Under the pieces are notes generated by a model. It was not told the DNA's origin and did not search any database. It saw nothing but the letters and a program-made list of their open reading frames with translations. The position numbers were made by a program, and so were the translations under genes. Positions 51,342 through 62,143 of a DNA stretch of 64,000 nt are shown in pieces. The DNA is taken from NCBI RefSeq assembly GCF_000150955.2, contig NC_011691.1, positions 62,001 through 126,000 of the forward strand. The letters are read 5' to 3'. The first letter of the stretch is position 1, and each line of letters starts with the position of its first letter. Origin of the DNA: Phaeodactylum tricornutum CCAP 1055/1 (Eukaryota; Bacillariophyta; Bacillariophyceae; Surirellales; Neidiaceae).

Positions 51342-54300
51342 ATGAACGAGAAAGAGGCCGTCCCGTCTGGTGCGTCCCTTCCGGCACACGACGCGGCCTG
51401 GGTGGGATTGGATTCCACGCCATTACCAACATCGTCGTCGCCGTTGTCGTCCACCACAACAGTCTTGCCTTTGTTGCCACTCGCGACCTCCGGATCTTCT
51501 CCAACCAGTCAGGCCCCGTTGTCCTCCGGTCCCACTACCCCGATGGATACGAGCCACAACGGTAGCAACACTGCGCGCAACAACAACAACAACAGTGTGA
51601 GGAGCAGTACCACTATACACAACACTTCCACTACCAGCATCGGTTCCAGCGTCAGCAACAATAGCAACGCCAAGAATCCGCACGTTCCGTTCCGTATGAA
51701 ACTCAATCTCGCTTCCACGAGAGGCCGGAGTATACATCGCCGGAAACGCAAACGAGCCTTGACGAGTCCCAGTTCAGGATCCAGTTCCAGTTCGGGTAGT
51801 TCCGAAGAAGACGAAGATGATGATTCCTCTACCGGGGCTCTCGTATCCGTGGCCGTCCCGTCCAACCAGGGACGTGTCGATGGCACCGGGACGACCTCGT
51901 CACCCCAAACCGGCGAACCCACCGCCTCCAGCACTGGCCACCACCACCAGCACCACCCACGACAATAACAGCAGCAGTGTCAACAATCCTCAGCCTGAAG
52001 GATGGCGGGTCAAACTTTACCGACTCAATGCCGACGGCTCTTGGGATGATTGTGGCACCGGACGCATCCTTTGCTTGTACCGTACCCCGGGCGTACAGAA
52101 ACCAACATCACCCGTCCAGGACGGCCACCAAGCCAACACGAATACCTCCGTCGCCTCGACCTTGCCATCCGAAGCAACCTACTCTGCCGAAACTTCCACA
52201 ACAACATCAACCTTGACAAAAGCGGCAACATCTCCGGCCTCGCCCACTTCCAACAAAGTAAAGACCAACGTGGATCAATGGTTGCATACGGAAACGGGCG
52301 AAGCTACGCTCTGCGTTCACGCAGAAGCGTCCAAGCAAAATTCCTCCCGACGTGTACTGCTACGCACGCGGGTCTTACTGCGCGATGCCTACCAACGACA
52401 AGGTGACAATATCATTACCTGGTGTGAACCCTACTACGGAAATCGGGCCACCTCCCCCGATGGCAACGCCACTAGCACTAGCGGAAATAGCAACACCAGT
52501 AGTACATCGGGAGTGGACTTGGCCTTGTCCTTTCAGGACAATGCTGGTTGCTTGGATATCTGGCGGCAAATTACGCAGGTACAAGGCCAGGCCGCCGAAC
52601 TGCTTCAGGAAACCCTGGCGGCGTCTTCCTCCGTGGAAGACATGGCCGCGCACGTGGCGGCTCAGCACCATGCCGATCTGCAAGCACGACAAGCACATAG
52701 TGATGCCGAGATGTGGAACTTTTCCAACACCAACAACAATAACAACAATGATGAGGAAGTATACGCCTTGGAATCATCTCCCGCCATCCCGATGCCTCCT
52801 TTGCCGACTCCACCAAGCCTCCAAAACATTGCTTCCATTGCCGACACGATTGCCGCTCTGCAACACACACAACAACGGGATTCTTTAGCCATGCGCATTG
52901 CCACGGACGATTGTGCATACCTAAAATCGTTACTTGCCTTGTTTCCCGCCGCCGAAACCCGCGGAGATTACGGCAAACTGGCCATGCTCGCCGCGTGCGT
53001 CAAAACGATTCTTCTACTCAACGATCCCTCTATTTTGGAATGGATCATTTCGGTGGCGCGCGTCTTTGAAGATATCTGTGCCTGTCTGGAATACGATCCT
53101 GACTTGCGCGAAAAAGCTAATCATCGGTGGTTTTTACGGGATCGCGCTAAGTTTCGAACCGTGGTGCCCATGGAAGATCCCGAACTCGTCTCGGCAATTC
53201 ATCGGAGCTTTCGTGTGCAATATTTGCGCGATACTCTCTTGCGACCAACCATGGACGAGTCGGCCCTGTCTTCGCTAGGCTCCCTACAGACCTTCACGCA
53301 TGCTGACGTGGTAAAAGGGGTTACCATGTCGAGTAATGGAGATGTTAGTCTGAAGGATAGCTATTTGATACGGGTGATTCGATTGTTGGGGGTTGAAACA
53401 GACGCCGTGGGAAGGCTGGAATGGTCGGAATTGGAAGCCGACCCCGACGCTGGTGGGATTGAGACGGCATCATTGACAACCACGCCGATGCTAGCTTTGG
53501 CGGAACTTCCCGCCGATGAAATGGTGCCGGATGGGTCCACCGTGGTCGGCAGACATGGTCTGGATGGCACCGCCACTTGGAAACAGTATTTGGCCCCGCA
53601 GGATTCTTCCTTGGTGTCTCGAAAGAATCGTCGACGTGGGTGCGTTTCGTTTTTGCGAGAACTCTTCAATATGGTGCGAACAAGTCTGCAACAGTCGGAC
53701 AAGGACGATTTTTTTGCGTTTATTTGTTCCTTGGAGATTGATGTGAACGATGGTATTGAAATACCCGACAACGTTTCACAAACCTCCCAACAGGTGGAGG
53801 TCGGCAGTGTAGCGAGTACTATCAAATCGGAACGGACTGATGAAAAGACCGAGAGTATGGTAAACACTGCATTGTCTTCACACCTGGAATGGTCGCCACC
53901 CTCGTCGCCCGCCAATATTTTATCCTTGCTAGCCAACATTCTTGCTGATCCACACATTGACGTCACGGAAAAATGTTTAGTTCTGGAAATTGTTGCTGGC
54001 GTTGCTATGCACGATCCCGGCCTTATACGGAGGCATTGCTTGGAGTATCATACAGTCTGGAATAATCACGAAAAGGCCGTCCCCAACGTAACCATTGGAC
54101 GCCCGGATGCCAACGAACGCCGGCAAGTGTTGTTTCTGTGCCCTCCGAATGACCTGTTGGGGTCGTTATTGTTTCTTCTGGACGTGGAACCGGACGCTGG
54201 TCTTTTGCTGCAAGTAACTGAAATCATGAGGATTGTCTTGGATACCGACATGATGGGTGATCACGGTCCGATGAGCGCCTTTGCGGACGAAGCCGAAGGT

Positions 54301-55455
54301 ATTCCTCCTGGAGTTCCAAGTCAGCCGCATCAGGCGTCTGGTCCAATCGGCACCACCAGTGGTACGGATCAAAAGCAGTTTCTTTCCATATTTTTTGAAA
54401 ACTATGTCGAGTGGCTCGTGGCTCCTTTCCAATTTTCCATTCTTCATGTGATTCGGCGGGTTCCGGATGACGTGTTGAGGTGTCAATCAAAATCAACTTT
54501 GTTGCAACGAATTGTACGATTATTTCAGCAAGGGGTTACGTCGAAAAATGCATTGCTCAAGATTGTTCCATCGTGCGCAATCCGCAGCTCGTTTGCAGTC
54601 GAGATGTTAAGTTTCTGTGTTCGAGCTCATCTCTATCGCATGAAATTCTTTTTGCTCAAATCTAGAGTGTTGGGGAATGTCCTGAAAGTGTTAAGTCCTT
54701 CTTCTATAGTACGAAGTCATTCCGGCGACCGTTGCTTGAAGTTGGCAGCTCTGCGATTCCTACGCGCTGTTCTCTCTGTGAACGATGAGTTCTACCATCG
54801 GCACATTATTCAACACAAGTTGTTTGCGCCTGTATTTGAGGCTTTCCGGGCAAATCCAGTCGGAGATAATCTGGTTTCTTCTGCGATTGTTGAAATGTGC
54901 GACTACATTCACAATGAGAACATCAAATCGCTCATTGAGTACATAGTTTCAGACTACATGTCATCGGCACAGACGGGAGATGATGTACCGAGTCTGGAAG
55001 ATGTGTCGAGCCCCTACGTCAGTACGCTCACCGTGCTCCGGAAGGCCTATGAGACCAACATTCACGCCATCAGGCAGTCTCATAATTGTGAGGAGGGGGC
55101 GTCCTCACCTGGTGGGTCACGTTACTTTCCCGGCGGAGCAAATCATTACCCGCATGGCCCTAGAGTACTTAGTGGCAAAGCTTTGGAAGATCAACGGAAG
55201 TTTCTGGAAGTGGACGAGGAGGAATCATATTTTGAGTCGGATGACGAAAGCGCCTGCAGTACAATGATTCTTCCAGCTACGGAGGCGGAAGTTGCACAGC
55301 AGCAGGTGGAGAGCAATTTGGAGAGGATCCCTCGAATGTATTCACTATCACAAGCGCCACCTTTGAGTGAAGTGGAAGATGCTAAGGAAATTCGACACGC
55401 CGTATACGCGAGTGATGTTGCAGCGGAAGGTTCAGAGTTGACTGAGGCAGGGTGA
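51342..55455 (+). CDS. PP4R3: Protein phosphatase 4 regulatory subunit 3 (SMEK/PP4R3)
   Basis: The secure part runs from about 51994 to the stop at 55455: a PH/EVH1-like domain starting [20 protein letters not shown], and the SMK-1 domain (about 350 residues later) with [55 protein letters not shown] and [13 protein letters not shown], all hallmarks of PP4R3. ARM-type helices follow, then an acidic tail. PP4R3 targets the PP4 phosphatase to DNA-damage and centrosomal substrates. My model adds a Ser/Asn/Thr-rich exon 51342-51842 (starting [10 protein letters not shown]) spliced by a 151-bp intron 51843-51993 (GTATCC...CCTCAG), which keeps the frame; total 1320 aa. The alternative is an unspliced start at 51817, giving 1212 aa. 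The N-terminal exon is inference. Confidence 0.87.
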
Positions 55456-56171
55456 CCACTTAGCATGACATTTTCTAAGTTCGCACTTGTTTTCAAGACC
55501 AAGACGGCCGTGTATTTTCAAATAGAGAGTCTGTTCCTGTGCGTTGCTAGGATTTATCTCAAATACAGCCGCACCAGACGCCGTACGCGACTGCGGCGCA
55601 TATTCCAGTACTGCCGCTCGTTTGATTGTTGTTTCCCAAAGCTTCACCCACAAAGCATGTTGGCATGCTGGAAGAGTGGTTTTGGGCACGCATGTGTTCC
55701 GCGCGGGTGCCATATTGTCAATTACATTACGAGAAGTCCTTATTTCAATGAAGCGGCGGATTCATGCATCGGCTTTCAAGATGGTAAAGGTTGACAGTTA
55801 GTCGGTGTGGTATCCTTTGACGGAAACGCGTATAATGAATCTTAAATTGTCATTTCTGATTCGGACAAAGACACTTTCATTCGGTTTGTCCCCGTTGTGG
55901 TAGTAGGAGATTAGAGATTTTACTGCATAATATGCCATAGGTGCAAATGACAGAACCCGACATTAGCAAAAACACGTGTTTTGCGGACCGAGAATGACAT
56001 CTTTATGGTTCACAATGTCCTTCATAATGAGCCCTATACCAGATAGTCAGCATTCGTCAGCGAGAGGTGTTGTGACTGGTGAGAACACAACCAAGAAACG
56101 GTCATTGAGAGGTACAATTCTCCCGTAAAAAGTGGCAACTGTGAATATTGGATATTACTGGTTCCTTGTTT
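55456..56171. other. Intergenic, 0.7 kb
   Basis: 3' UTR of PP4R3 and promoter of the kinase-like gene. The overlapping ORFs near 55,465-55,800 have no family. Confidence 0.5.
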
Positions 56172-59096
56172 ATGACTAACTGTAAAATAACTTCATTCCG
56201 GGTTGATAAAGTGTCTCTAGTTTCACGTGGTCATAATGATGACTATCGACTGAGGCTTAAGTGTAGTTTCCATGGTACAGCACTTTTTCAGGATGTCTGC
56301 GGTCGCAGCCAAACACTGACCACAAAGTCCGCCCAACTGACAAATCGGCCGAAACGAGAGAAGACAATAGTCACCGACTTTTTTTCGCATGAAATGCTTT
56401 CGGTAGCCATGAGAAGCTATACAGAAGTCAAGTGGAGTCCTCCTGGAGAGACTGACGGAAACGAAGGCCCGAGCAAGAATGCTATCTTGGCATTGCAATG
56501 TGTTCAAGCAGCAGCGAATCAATTTGACTCGAATTTCAAGCTGCGCAATCCAGAACGCGAGGCACTTATTCCTCTAGTTGGTACCGACGAGATTGTAGCT
56601 GGGATCGACAAAATTCGATCTTCTGGATTCTATACGGAGTACGAGCTAAAAGGAATTCGCATTATTATGGACCTCACTCCTGGTGATTTCGGCTCTACGA
56701 CCGAAGAAGCTCGAAGGAAGCTATCGGAGCGCTGCCAAGAGGGTCGATACTACGCAATTAAATATCTTCAGAGCGGTTTGATCGATTCTGATCACGGCCC
56801 GACTGCGGCATGCGATATGATCATCGAAACCAAGATCCTGATGAATCTTGCACCTCATCCCAACATTGCCCAGGTGTATGGAGTAAATATTGAAGGAATT
56901 GATAGTTTCCTGGAATCTGGAAGGAAATCTTTCTTCTTCATTACTGACCTCATCACAGAAACCCTTTCTCAAAGACTGGAGAGCTGGAAACAAGATAAAA
57001 GTTATGTAGGCGAGGACTTGGACGACAAGAAAAAAGAAGGACAACGACTTGAGATTGCTTTAGATGTAGCCATGGCGTTGGTTTACCTTCACGACCGGTT
57101 TCTGGTTTTTAATATTCGACCCGATAAAGTGGGCTTCGACGGTCGTTATGGAAGGATAAAACTCTGCAATTTTAGTCAAGCCCGGCAGGATGGAAGGACC
57201 GAGCACGCCACAAGTATTACAAAGTCGGATGACATCAAAACGCTCGCGTACACGGCCCCTGAAATGCTCTGCAGAGCTCCGGCGACGGTCAGCTCTGATG
57301 TTTATGCCTTTGGGATTATGCTTTGGGAGATTCTCAGTCTCACCAAGCCTTTCGAAGGCTATGACCGATCGACGCACTTTGAAGATGTTGTAAAATGCAG
57401 TCAGCGTCCAACAATTATTCCGAATTGGCCTAAAGCAATTTGCGATTTGATTCAAGAGTGCTGGCATCCACATCGGAGACCGACGATGAAGGTAGTTCAT
57501 GAAACTTTAGAAACAACTCTACTTTTTGCGGACGATCCCGATTGTGTTCATCCCACACTAATATGTCGCACTGCTTCTAGCCAATCTGCGGAAGAACCGC
57601 GTCAGCGGCCTTCGTCCAGTGGAATGACGGTTGAAGCATTGCGCAGGGCGCTTTCACAAAGAGATCTTCACGACTCAAATACAAAACAAAACATTCGAAG
57701 CTCATGCCGACAGCAGCGAAGTCAGTCAACAGGGCGACCGAGATCGAAATCCAAGTCTCCAGGTCGAAGGTCGACTACTCCAAGTGGACTGGAAAGGCCT
57801 CGATCAACGACGACTGGCTACGATAATACACGGTCCAAGTCTCCCAGTGTTCGGGGTATGCAAAGGTCAAACTCGTCTCTTGGACATGCGAGGACTAGAT
57901 CTAAATCTCCGGCCCCACAGGCTGCTCAAGTCCGTATAAGAGTCCGGGAAGGTAGAGAAAGTGAAAGCAGGAAGCTTCAAAGCCAGATCAGTTCTCACAA
58001 TTCGGAGGCTGCCACGGATCAAAACGTTCAAATGCAACCCGTGTCCCGAACGTATCGCCCTACAATGGATCGGACTTCGCCGGCTTCCGAGTCGGCCCTG
58101 CGCCAACTGAAACGAAGCAAATCGTTTACAATGGAACATGGTCGGGGCGCACTTGGTAGAGTTGATTCCAAGCGTAGCCTAAGAAAAGGAGTGGGCGACG
58201 AAAAGTCAATAAAATCTGAAGGCACAACACCGACTCACACAGACGTGAGTTCTAGCATCGAATCCTCGCCTATCCCTCCAGGATATCCTAAGCGTACTCG
58301 TCGAACATCTCGTCACCGAAGCGCATCCTCCGAAGAATGCGAGATCAGTCGAAACGCTCTTTTGGCATCGACGGAATCGAAATCATCACCAATTGCAAAC
58401 CTCAAGAAGGCATCGACCACCGAAGTTGAGGGGTGGGCTTCCTTTGAAGATGTCACACGAAACATTGTTCGACGCAACAATATCACAAGACCCATCTTGA
58501 CGCGGAGAAAGAGCTCCTCCACTCCAGAACGCCAGCTGAGTCCCTTGCGGCGAACACCATCGAGATCCAAATTGCATTCGGGACACGCTCCCTCGACGCC
58601 TACGACTCGTTCGCCATCGTCGGTAAAAACTCCTTCGCCAACGACGTCGTTTAACAGCTCCTTGAGCGGTAATCAATTCGGGTCGCCACGTAGGCCTTCG
58701 CGGCGCCAATCAAGAAACACCATGGATATTCTCAAGGCAAACGGGGCGTCGACCGGAACACCGGACGGGGACAGTAGTCCCAAAATGGATCTGGCGGAAG
58801 CATTAAAAGCTTTTTCAGCCAGTTTTACGGAGCAGGGGTTCGATAACATTCCTGCCCCATCTCCAACCGTACCGGTGAAGACTCGTACGATGCAAAAGAG
58901 CGCTTCGCTGCGGCAGGTTGCTACCGTTTCGCCCCTCGTGTCTCCGGATGATCGCCGCTCGACCCGACTGGAACGCACGAGTAGCTTTCTGGAAGGCATG
59001 CGGCGCCTCCGTTCTCCCAAGGGAGGCGTTTCCCATCCTCCCGTAACTCGTGGTCCCGGATGGTCCCCACGTAGCCGTAGCATGAGCTTTCAGTAA
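56172..59096 (+). CDS. Pseudokinase of tyrosine-kinase-like type with Ser/Arg-rich tail
   Basis: 974 aa, first ATG 56172; later ATGs (56394, 56409) are possible starts. Kinase-like domain at about residues 170-460: YYAIKYLQSG (VAIK Lys present), MIIETKILM (helix-C Glu), LAYTAPEML (APE), SSDVYAFGIMLWEI, and CWHPHRRPTM (subdomain XI Arg). The catalytic motifs are altered: HRD reads VFN, the catalytic-loop Asn is Lys (FNIRPDKVGF), and DFG reads NFS (LCNFSQA, near 57,168). Loss of both catalytic Asp predicts no phosphotransfer. The glycine loop is also unrecognisable. The C-terminal 480 residues are disordered and rich in RSKSP/SPGRR repeats, many of them SP sites. Probably a scaffold or allosteric regulator. 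Confidence 0.82.
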   Translation: MTNCKITSFRVDKVSLVSRGHNDDYRLRLKCSFHGTALFQDVCGRSQTLTTKSAQLTNRPKREKTIVTDFFSHEMLSVAMRSYTEVKWSPPGETDGNEGPSKNAILALQCVQAAANQFDSNFKLRNPEREALIPLVGTDEIVAGIDKIRSSGFYTEYELKGIRIIMDLTPGDFGSTTEEARRKLSERCQEGRYYAIKYLQSGLIDSDHGPTAACDMIIETKILMNLAPHPNIAQVYGVNIEGIDSFLESGRKSFFFITDLITETLSQRLESWKQDKSYVGEDLDDKKKEGQRLEIALDVAMALVYLHDRFLVFNIRPDKVGFDGRYGRIKLCNFSQARQDGRTEHATSITKSDDIKTLAYTAPEMLCRAPATVSSDVYAFGIMLWEILSLTKPFEGYDRSTHFEDVVKCSQRPTIIPNWPKAICDLIQECWHPHRRPTMKVVHETLETTLLFADDPDCVHPTLICRTASSQSAEEPRQRPSSSGMTVEALRRALSQRDLHDSNTKQNIRSSCRQQRSQSTGRPRSKSKSPGRRSTTPSGLERPRSTTTGYDNTRSKSPSVRGMQRSNSSLGHARTRSKSPAPQAAQVRIRVREGRESESRKLQSQISSHNSEAATDQNVQMQPVSRTYRPTMDRTSPASESALRQLKRSKSFTMEHGRGALGRVDSKRSLRKGVGDEKSIKSEGTTPTHTDVSSSIESSPIPPGYPKRTRRTSRHRSASSEECEISRNALLASTESKSSPIANLKKASTTEVEGWASFEDVTRNIVRRNNITRPILTRRKSSSTPERQLSPLRRTPSRSKLHSGHAPSTPTTRSPSSVKTPSPTTSFNSSLSGNQFGSPRRPSRRQSRNTMDILKANGASTGTPDGDSSPKMDLAEALKAFSASFTEQGFDNIPAPSPTVPVKTRTMQKSASLRQVATVSPLVSPDDRRSTRLERTSSFLEGMRRLRSPKGGVSHPPVTRGPGWSPRSRSMSFQ

Positions 59097-59197
59097 CAGA
59101 TAACCACCCTACTACTGCAGGCTACTCGATGTAGCAGATATTCGATCGTTAGCTTATCTACAAAACACCCGTCCGAATTTATGGCCGGTATCTACCC

Positions 59198-61326
59198 CTA
59201 AATCTTGTACCTGTCGGCGCGATCGTCCGACGCCATAAAGCGTCGTTCCACCGATTCGGACTCGCCCTTGATGGCCTCAAATTCTCCCTTCACTTCGGCA
59301 GCGACGGTGCGGACCATCCACCGCAGGGCGCTGCTGAACCAGGACGACGATCCATGCCGGCCGTTCCTAGTGGCAGCAATCGGAGTCCATCCAGGGGCAT
59401 CTCCGGGGGAGGTTCGTACTTGACTTCGTACACGTCAAAGTTCTGATTCATGTAGTCAATAATCACGTCGTCTACCGTTTTGATTTCGTCGCAGAGTTTC
59501 CGATCCAACGCATCCTTCCCGAACCAGGTTTCGCCCGTCGCGACCTGGTCGATATCCAGTTGGGGTCGATTCTGGTGGACGAACTCTTTGAAGAGTACCA
59601 GGATATCTTCCACGTCCTTTTTCGTCTTGTCAAAATCTTCCTTGGTCGCTTTTTTAGTGGGTGTCAACGTCCGTTTGTACTTGCCGGCCGTGACGGTTTG
59701 GAACTCGATGCCCTCCTTTTTGAGTCGATCATAGACGTTGGGAATATCGCTAATGACGCCGATCGATCCGAGGACGGCAAAGGGGCTGGCGACGATGCGG
59801 TCCGCGACACAGGACATGAGATATCCCCCCGATGCGGCGACTTGTTCCACGGCCACGGTGAGTTGCATGCCGGCGTCCCGAAATCGCTGTAGTTGTGCGG
59901 CGGCTAATCCGTAGCCCGTGACGGTTCCGCCACCCGTTTGCAGGACGACCAGTGCTTGGTCGCCGGGTTGTGCGTGGCGGACAATGGCGGTGACTTCTTC
60001 GCGCAAGTCAGCGACTTGGGAAGCCGTGGCGTCACCGGGGAAGCGGGTAACGTAGACGCGGGGAGTATCGGCCGAGTTGGTAAAGAGGGATCGGAGGGGA
60101 CGGTCCTGGAGGGCGGTGAGGAGACCCCCCGAACCCCGCGCGGCGACGTCGCCCAACAAGGCTGTCCGGACCAAGGCGGCGTACTCCGGACCGACGGCCT
60201 GGACAATGTCCTTGACAAAGTTCATTTCGATTTGCTGGAGTTCACGCTGGGCCTTGTTGAGTGTCTGCAACTGTTCCGTTTTGGAAGATTTGTTGCCCTT
60301 GCGTCTCGGGAGCGACAGTTTCGGGATGGAAGTGGTACGGGCTGCAGCAGCGGTGTTGTTACTGTTGTTATTGTTGTTGGTGTTACTGGTGTTGGCGTGT
60401 TGGGTTACGGCGGTCACGTTGGGATCGAGTTCGTAGACACTTTCCATGCCTAGACTTTCCATTTCTTCATCGACGGCCATTTGCGTCAGTGTCGTTTGAC
60501 AGGTTTGTATTTGCTCGACGAGTCCGACACTTTCCTGTAGAAAGGTTTGTTCGGCGGCGACGAGTTGTTTGGCCGCAAAGGGTGTGAGAGCGGCGAGACT
60601 GGTCCCGAGGGCACGACCAAAGCTCGTTTGCCGGAACCGTGCCGCGGCGGCGGCTTGACTGTTGGTGGCGGCCTGTAAAGTGTAGCGGTAGGAATCGTAC
60701 TTGCGATTGAGGTGGGTGACGGTCAAATACTGTGTTTCCGGAACCCCCACGTTCTGGGGCAAGGTTGGGGTGCGGGAGGCCCGGGCGTTGAACAAGGCAG
60801 CCAATCCACCGGTGCGTTTCCGATTGAGACCGTCCTGGTCCTGATCGCCGTAGAGATCGTTGTAGAGCGCGGCGACGGGATTGTTGGAGGTTTCCAGGTC
60901 GAGGAGATCCTTATTGCGTGCGGAACGACGGGGTTTGAACTGGAGGGCGGCAAAGCCAATGACGGCAATGGTAAAGAGCGCCGGGACGCCGTTGGCAATG
61001 AGTGTTTCGAGAAAGAATTGCCACAAACGGCTCTGGAACAAGGCGTCCAATCCCGACGGCAATTCGGCGACGGGTGTGGCGGCGAGTGCACCGACCCAAG
61101 GACGGGATGCGGGAGGAAACAGTAATGACGACGCTGTTGTTGTTGTTGTTGTCGTGCACGTTGTCGTGCCCTTGGGTCTCGGTGGTGATTGTCCATGAAA
61201 CCAGTGTGGCGATTGCTGGGGCACGACAAAGGCCGTTGTAGTGGTCGTCACGGTAGACAATGCTAGAAAGGAGAGCGCCACGACACCCAGAGCCGTCGAC
61301 GACGACAGCGACACTGACCGTGTCAT
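59198..61326 (-). CDS. sohB: SohB/SppA-type S49 peptidase, plastid-targeted
   Basis: From ATG 61326: a signal peptide ending TTTTA-FVVP, matching the plastid AxAFxP motif, then a long Gln/Ala/Asn-rich part with one membrane helix (ALFTIAVIGFAALQF), and an S49 peptidase domain from about residue 420: LQTGGGTVTGYGL, VAASGGYLMSCVADRI, the nucleophile Ser in VLGSIGVIS, and the Lys-bearing TAGKYKRTLTP. SohB enzymes degrade membrane and signal peptides; this one may act at thylakoids. One frame ends at 59290 with an unrelated Gly/Pro tail. A 53-bp GT-AG intron at 59367-59419 (or one extra C in a C5 run) leads to SSALRWMVRTVAAEVKGE and a stop at 59198, resembling the SohB C-terminal helix; spliced length is 691 aa. 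I prefer that end. Confidence 0.83.
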
Positions 61327-62143
61327 GTTCACAGTCAGGTTTCGTTTACTACGATACCGGCAAGGACCAACAGCAAGGAGAAAGAAATGCTGCGTCGCTT
61401 GGTAAGTTTGGTAGGTGTGTAGTTAGTTCGATTGTGACGGTACGCTAATAATTGGTTGGTAGTTGCGTTATCTTGTGAGTGACTGTTATCCCCCCCCCCA
61501 ATGTTTGTTGTGCTGGTTTTGTCGTGAGGGAGACAGTGTACCTACGACTCGAGTCGACGTAGTAGAGCCGGTTGCCTCCCACCGTGGGATCTTTTCCTGT
61601 GAACGGATCCAATGGATTACCAACGACGATTGGCCGCGTGTGACCACTACTCTACTCGGAATCACACGAACACGTCACTCCTAGTTCGGAACGGGTAGCG
61701 GTGTAGGGTAGGGTTTCGAAAATCTGTTTGCGGTACGTGACGTCGAAACAATCCGTTGGCACGGGAACGATCCTCGAGCACGTTCTCCCCGCCCTCCCTC
61801 CATCGACACACCAAAGAGGCGTCCTTATACGTAGTGTAGCCGACGCCGACTACCAAACCGAGAGATACACACATTCACACAATCACACATTCACACACTT
61901 GTGCGACACCCATCCGTCCTTTACATTGGAATCCAACCGACCACCCGACACTCGGAAGATCCCTCTCGATTGCGTTGCCTCAACTCGTGTACTGTTGTTA
62001 CCTTAGCCGCACACACACACACACACTCTGTCTCTCCCGGCATTGGCTTGGATCCACAATCGAAAAACAATCACACGCGGATTGGCTGTGAAAACATACC
62101 AAACATACACCGATCGACACACCAAAACCGATACAAAATCTCG
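61327..62143. other. Divergent promoter region, 0.8 kb
   Basis: Between the leftward SohB gene and the rightward MTHFR gene. It contains a run of ten C near 61,490 and CA-rich simple sequence at 61,865-61,895 and 62,010-62,026. No gene seen. Confidence 0.55.
61329..61337 (-). promoter_or_regulatory. TGACTGTGA motif abutting the SohB start codon
   Basis: Read on the minus strand, TGACTGTGA is followed by AC and then the ATG (61326). Being almost at the start codon, it would lie in the transcript leader; its strand agrees with the copies before eL39 and the SDR gene. Confidence 0.4.
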
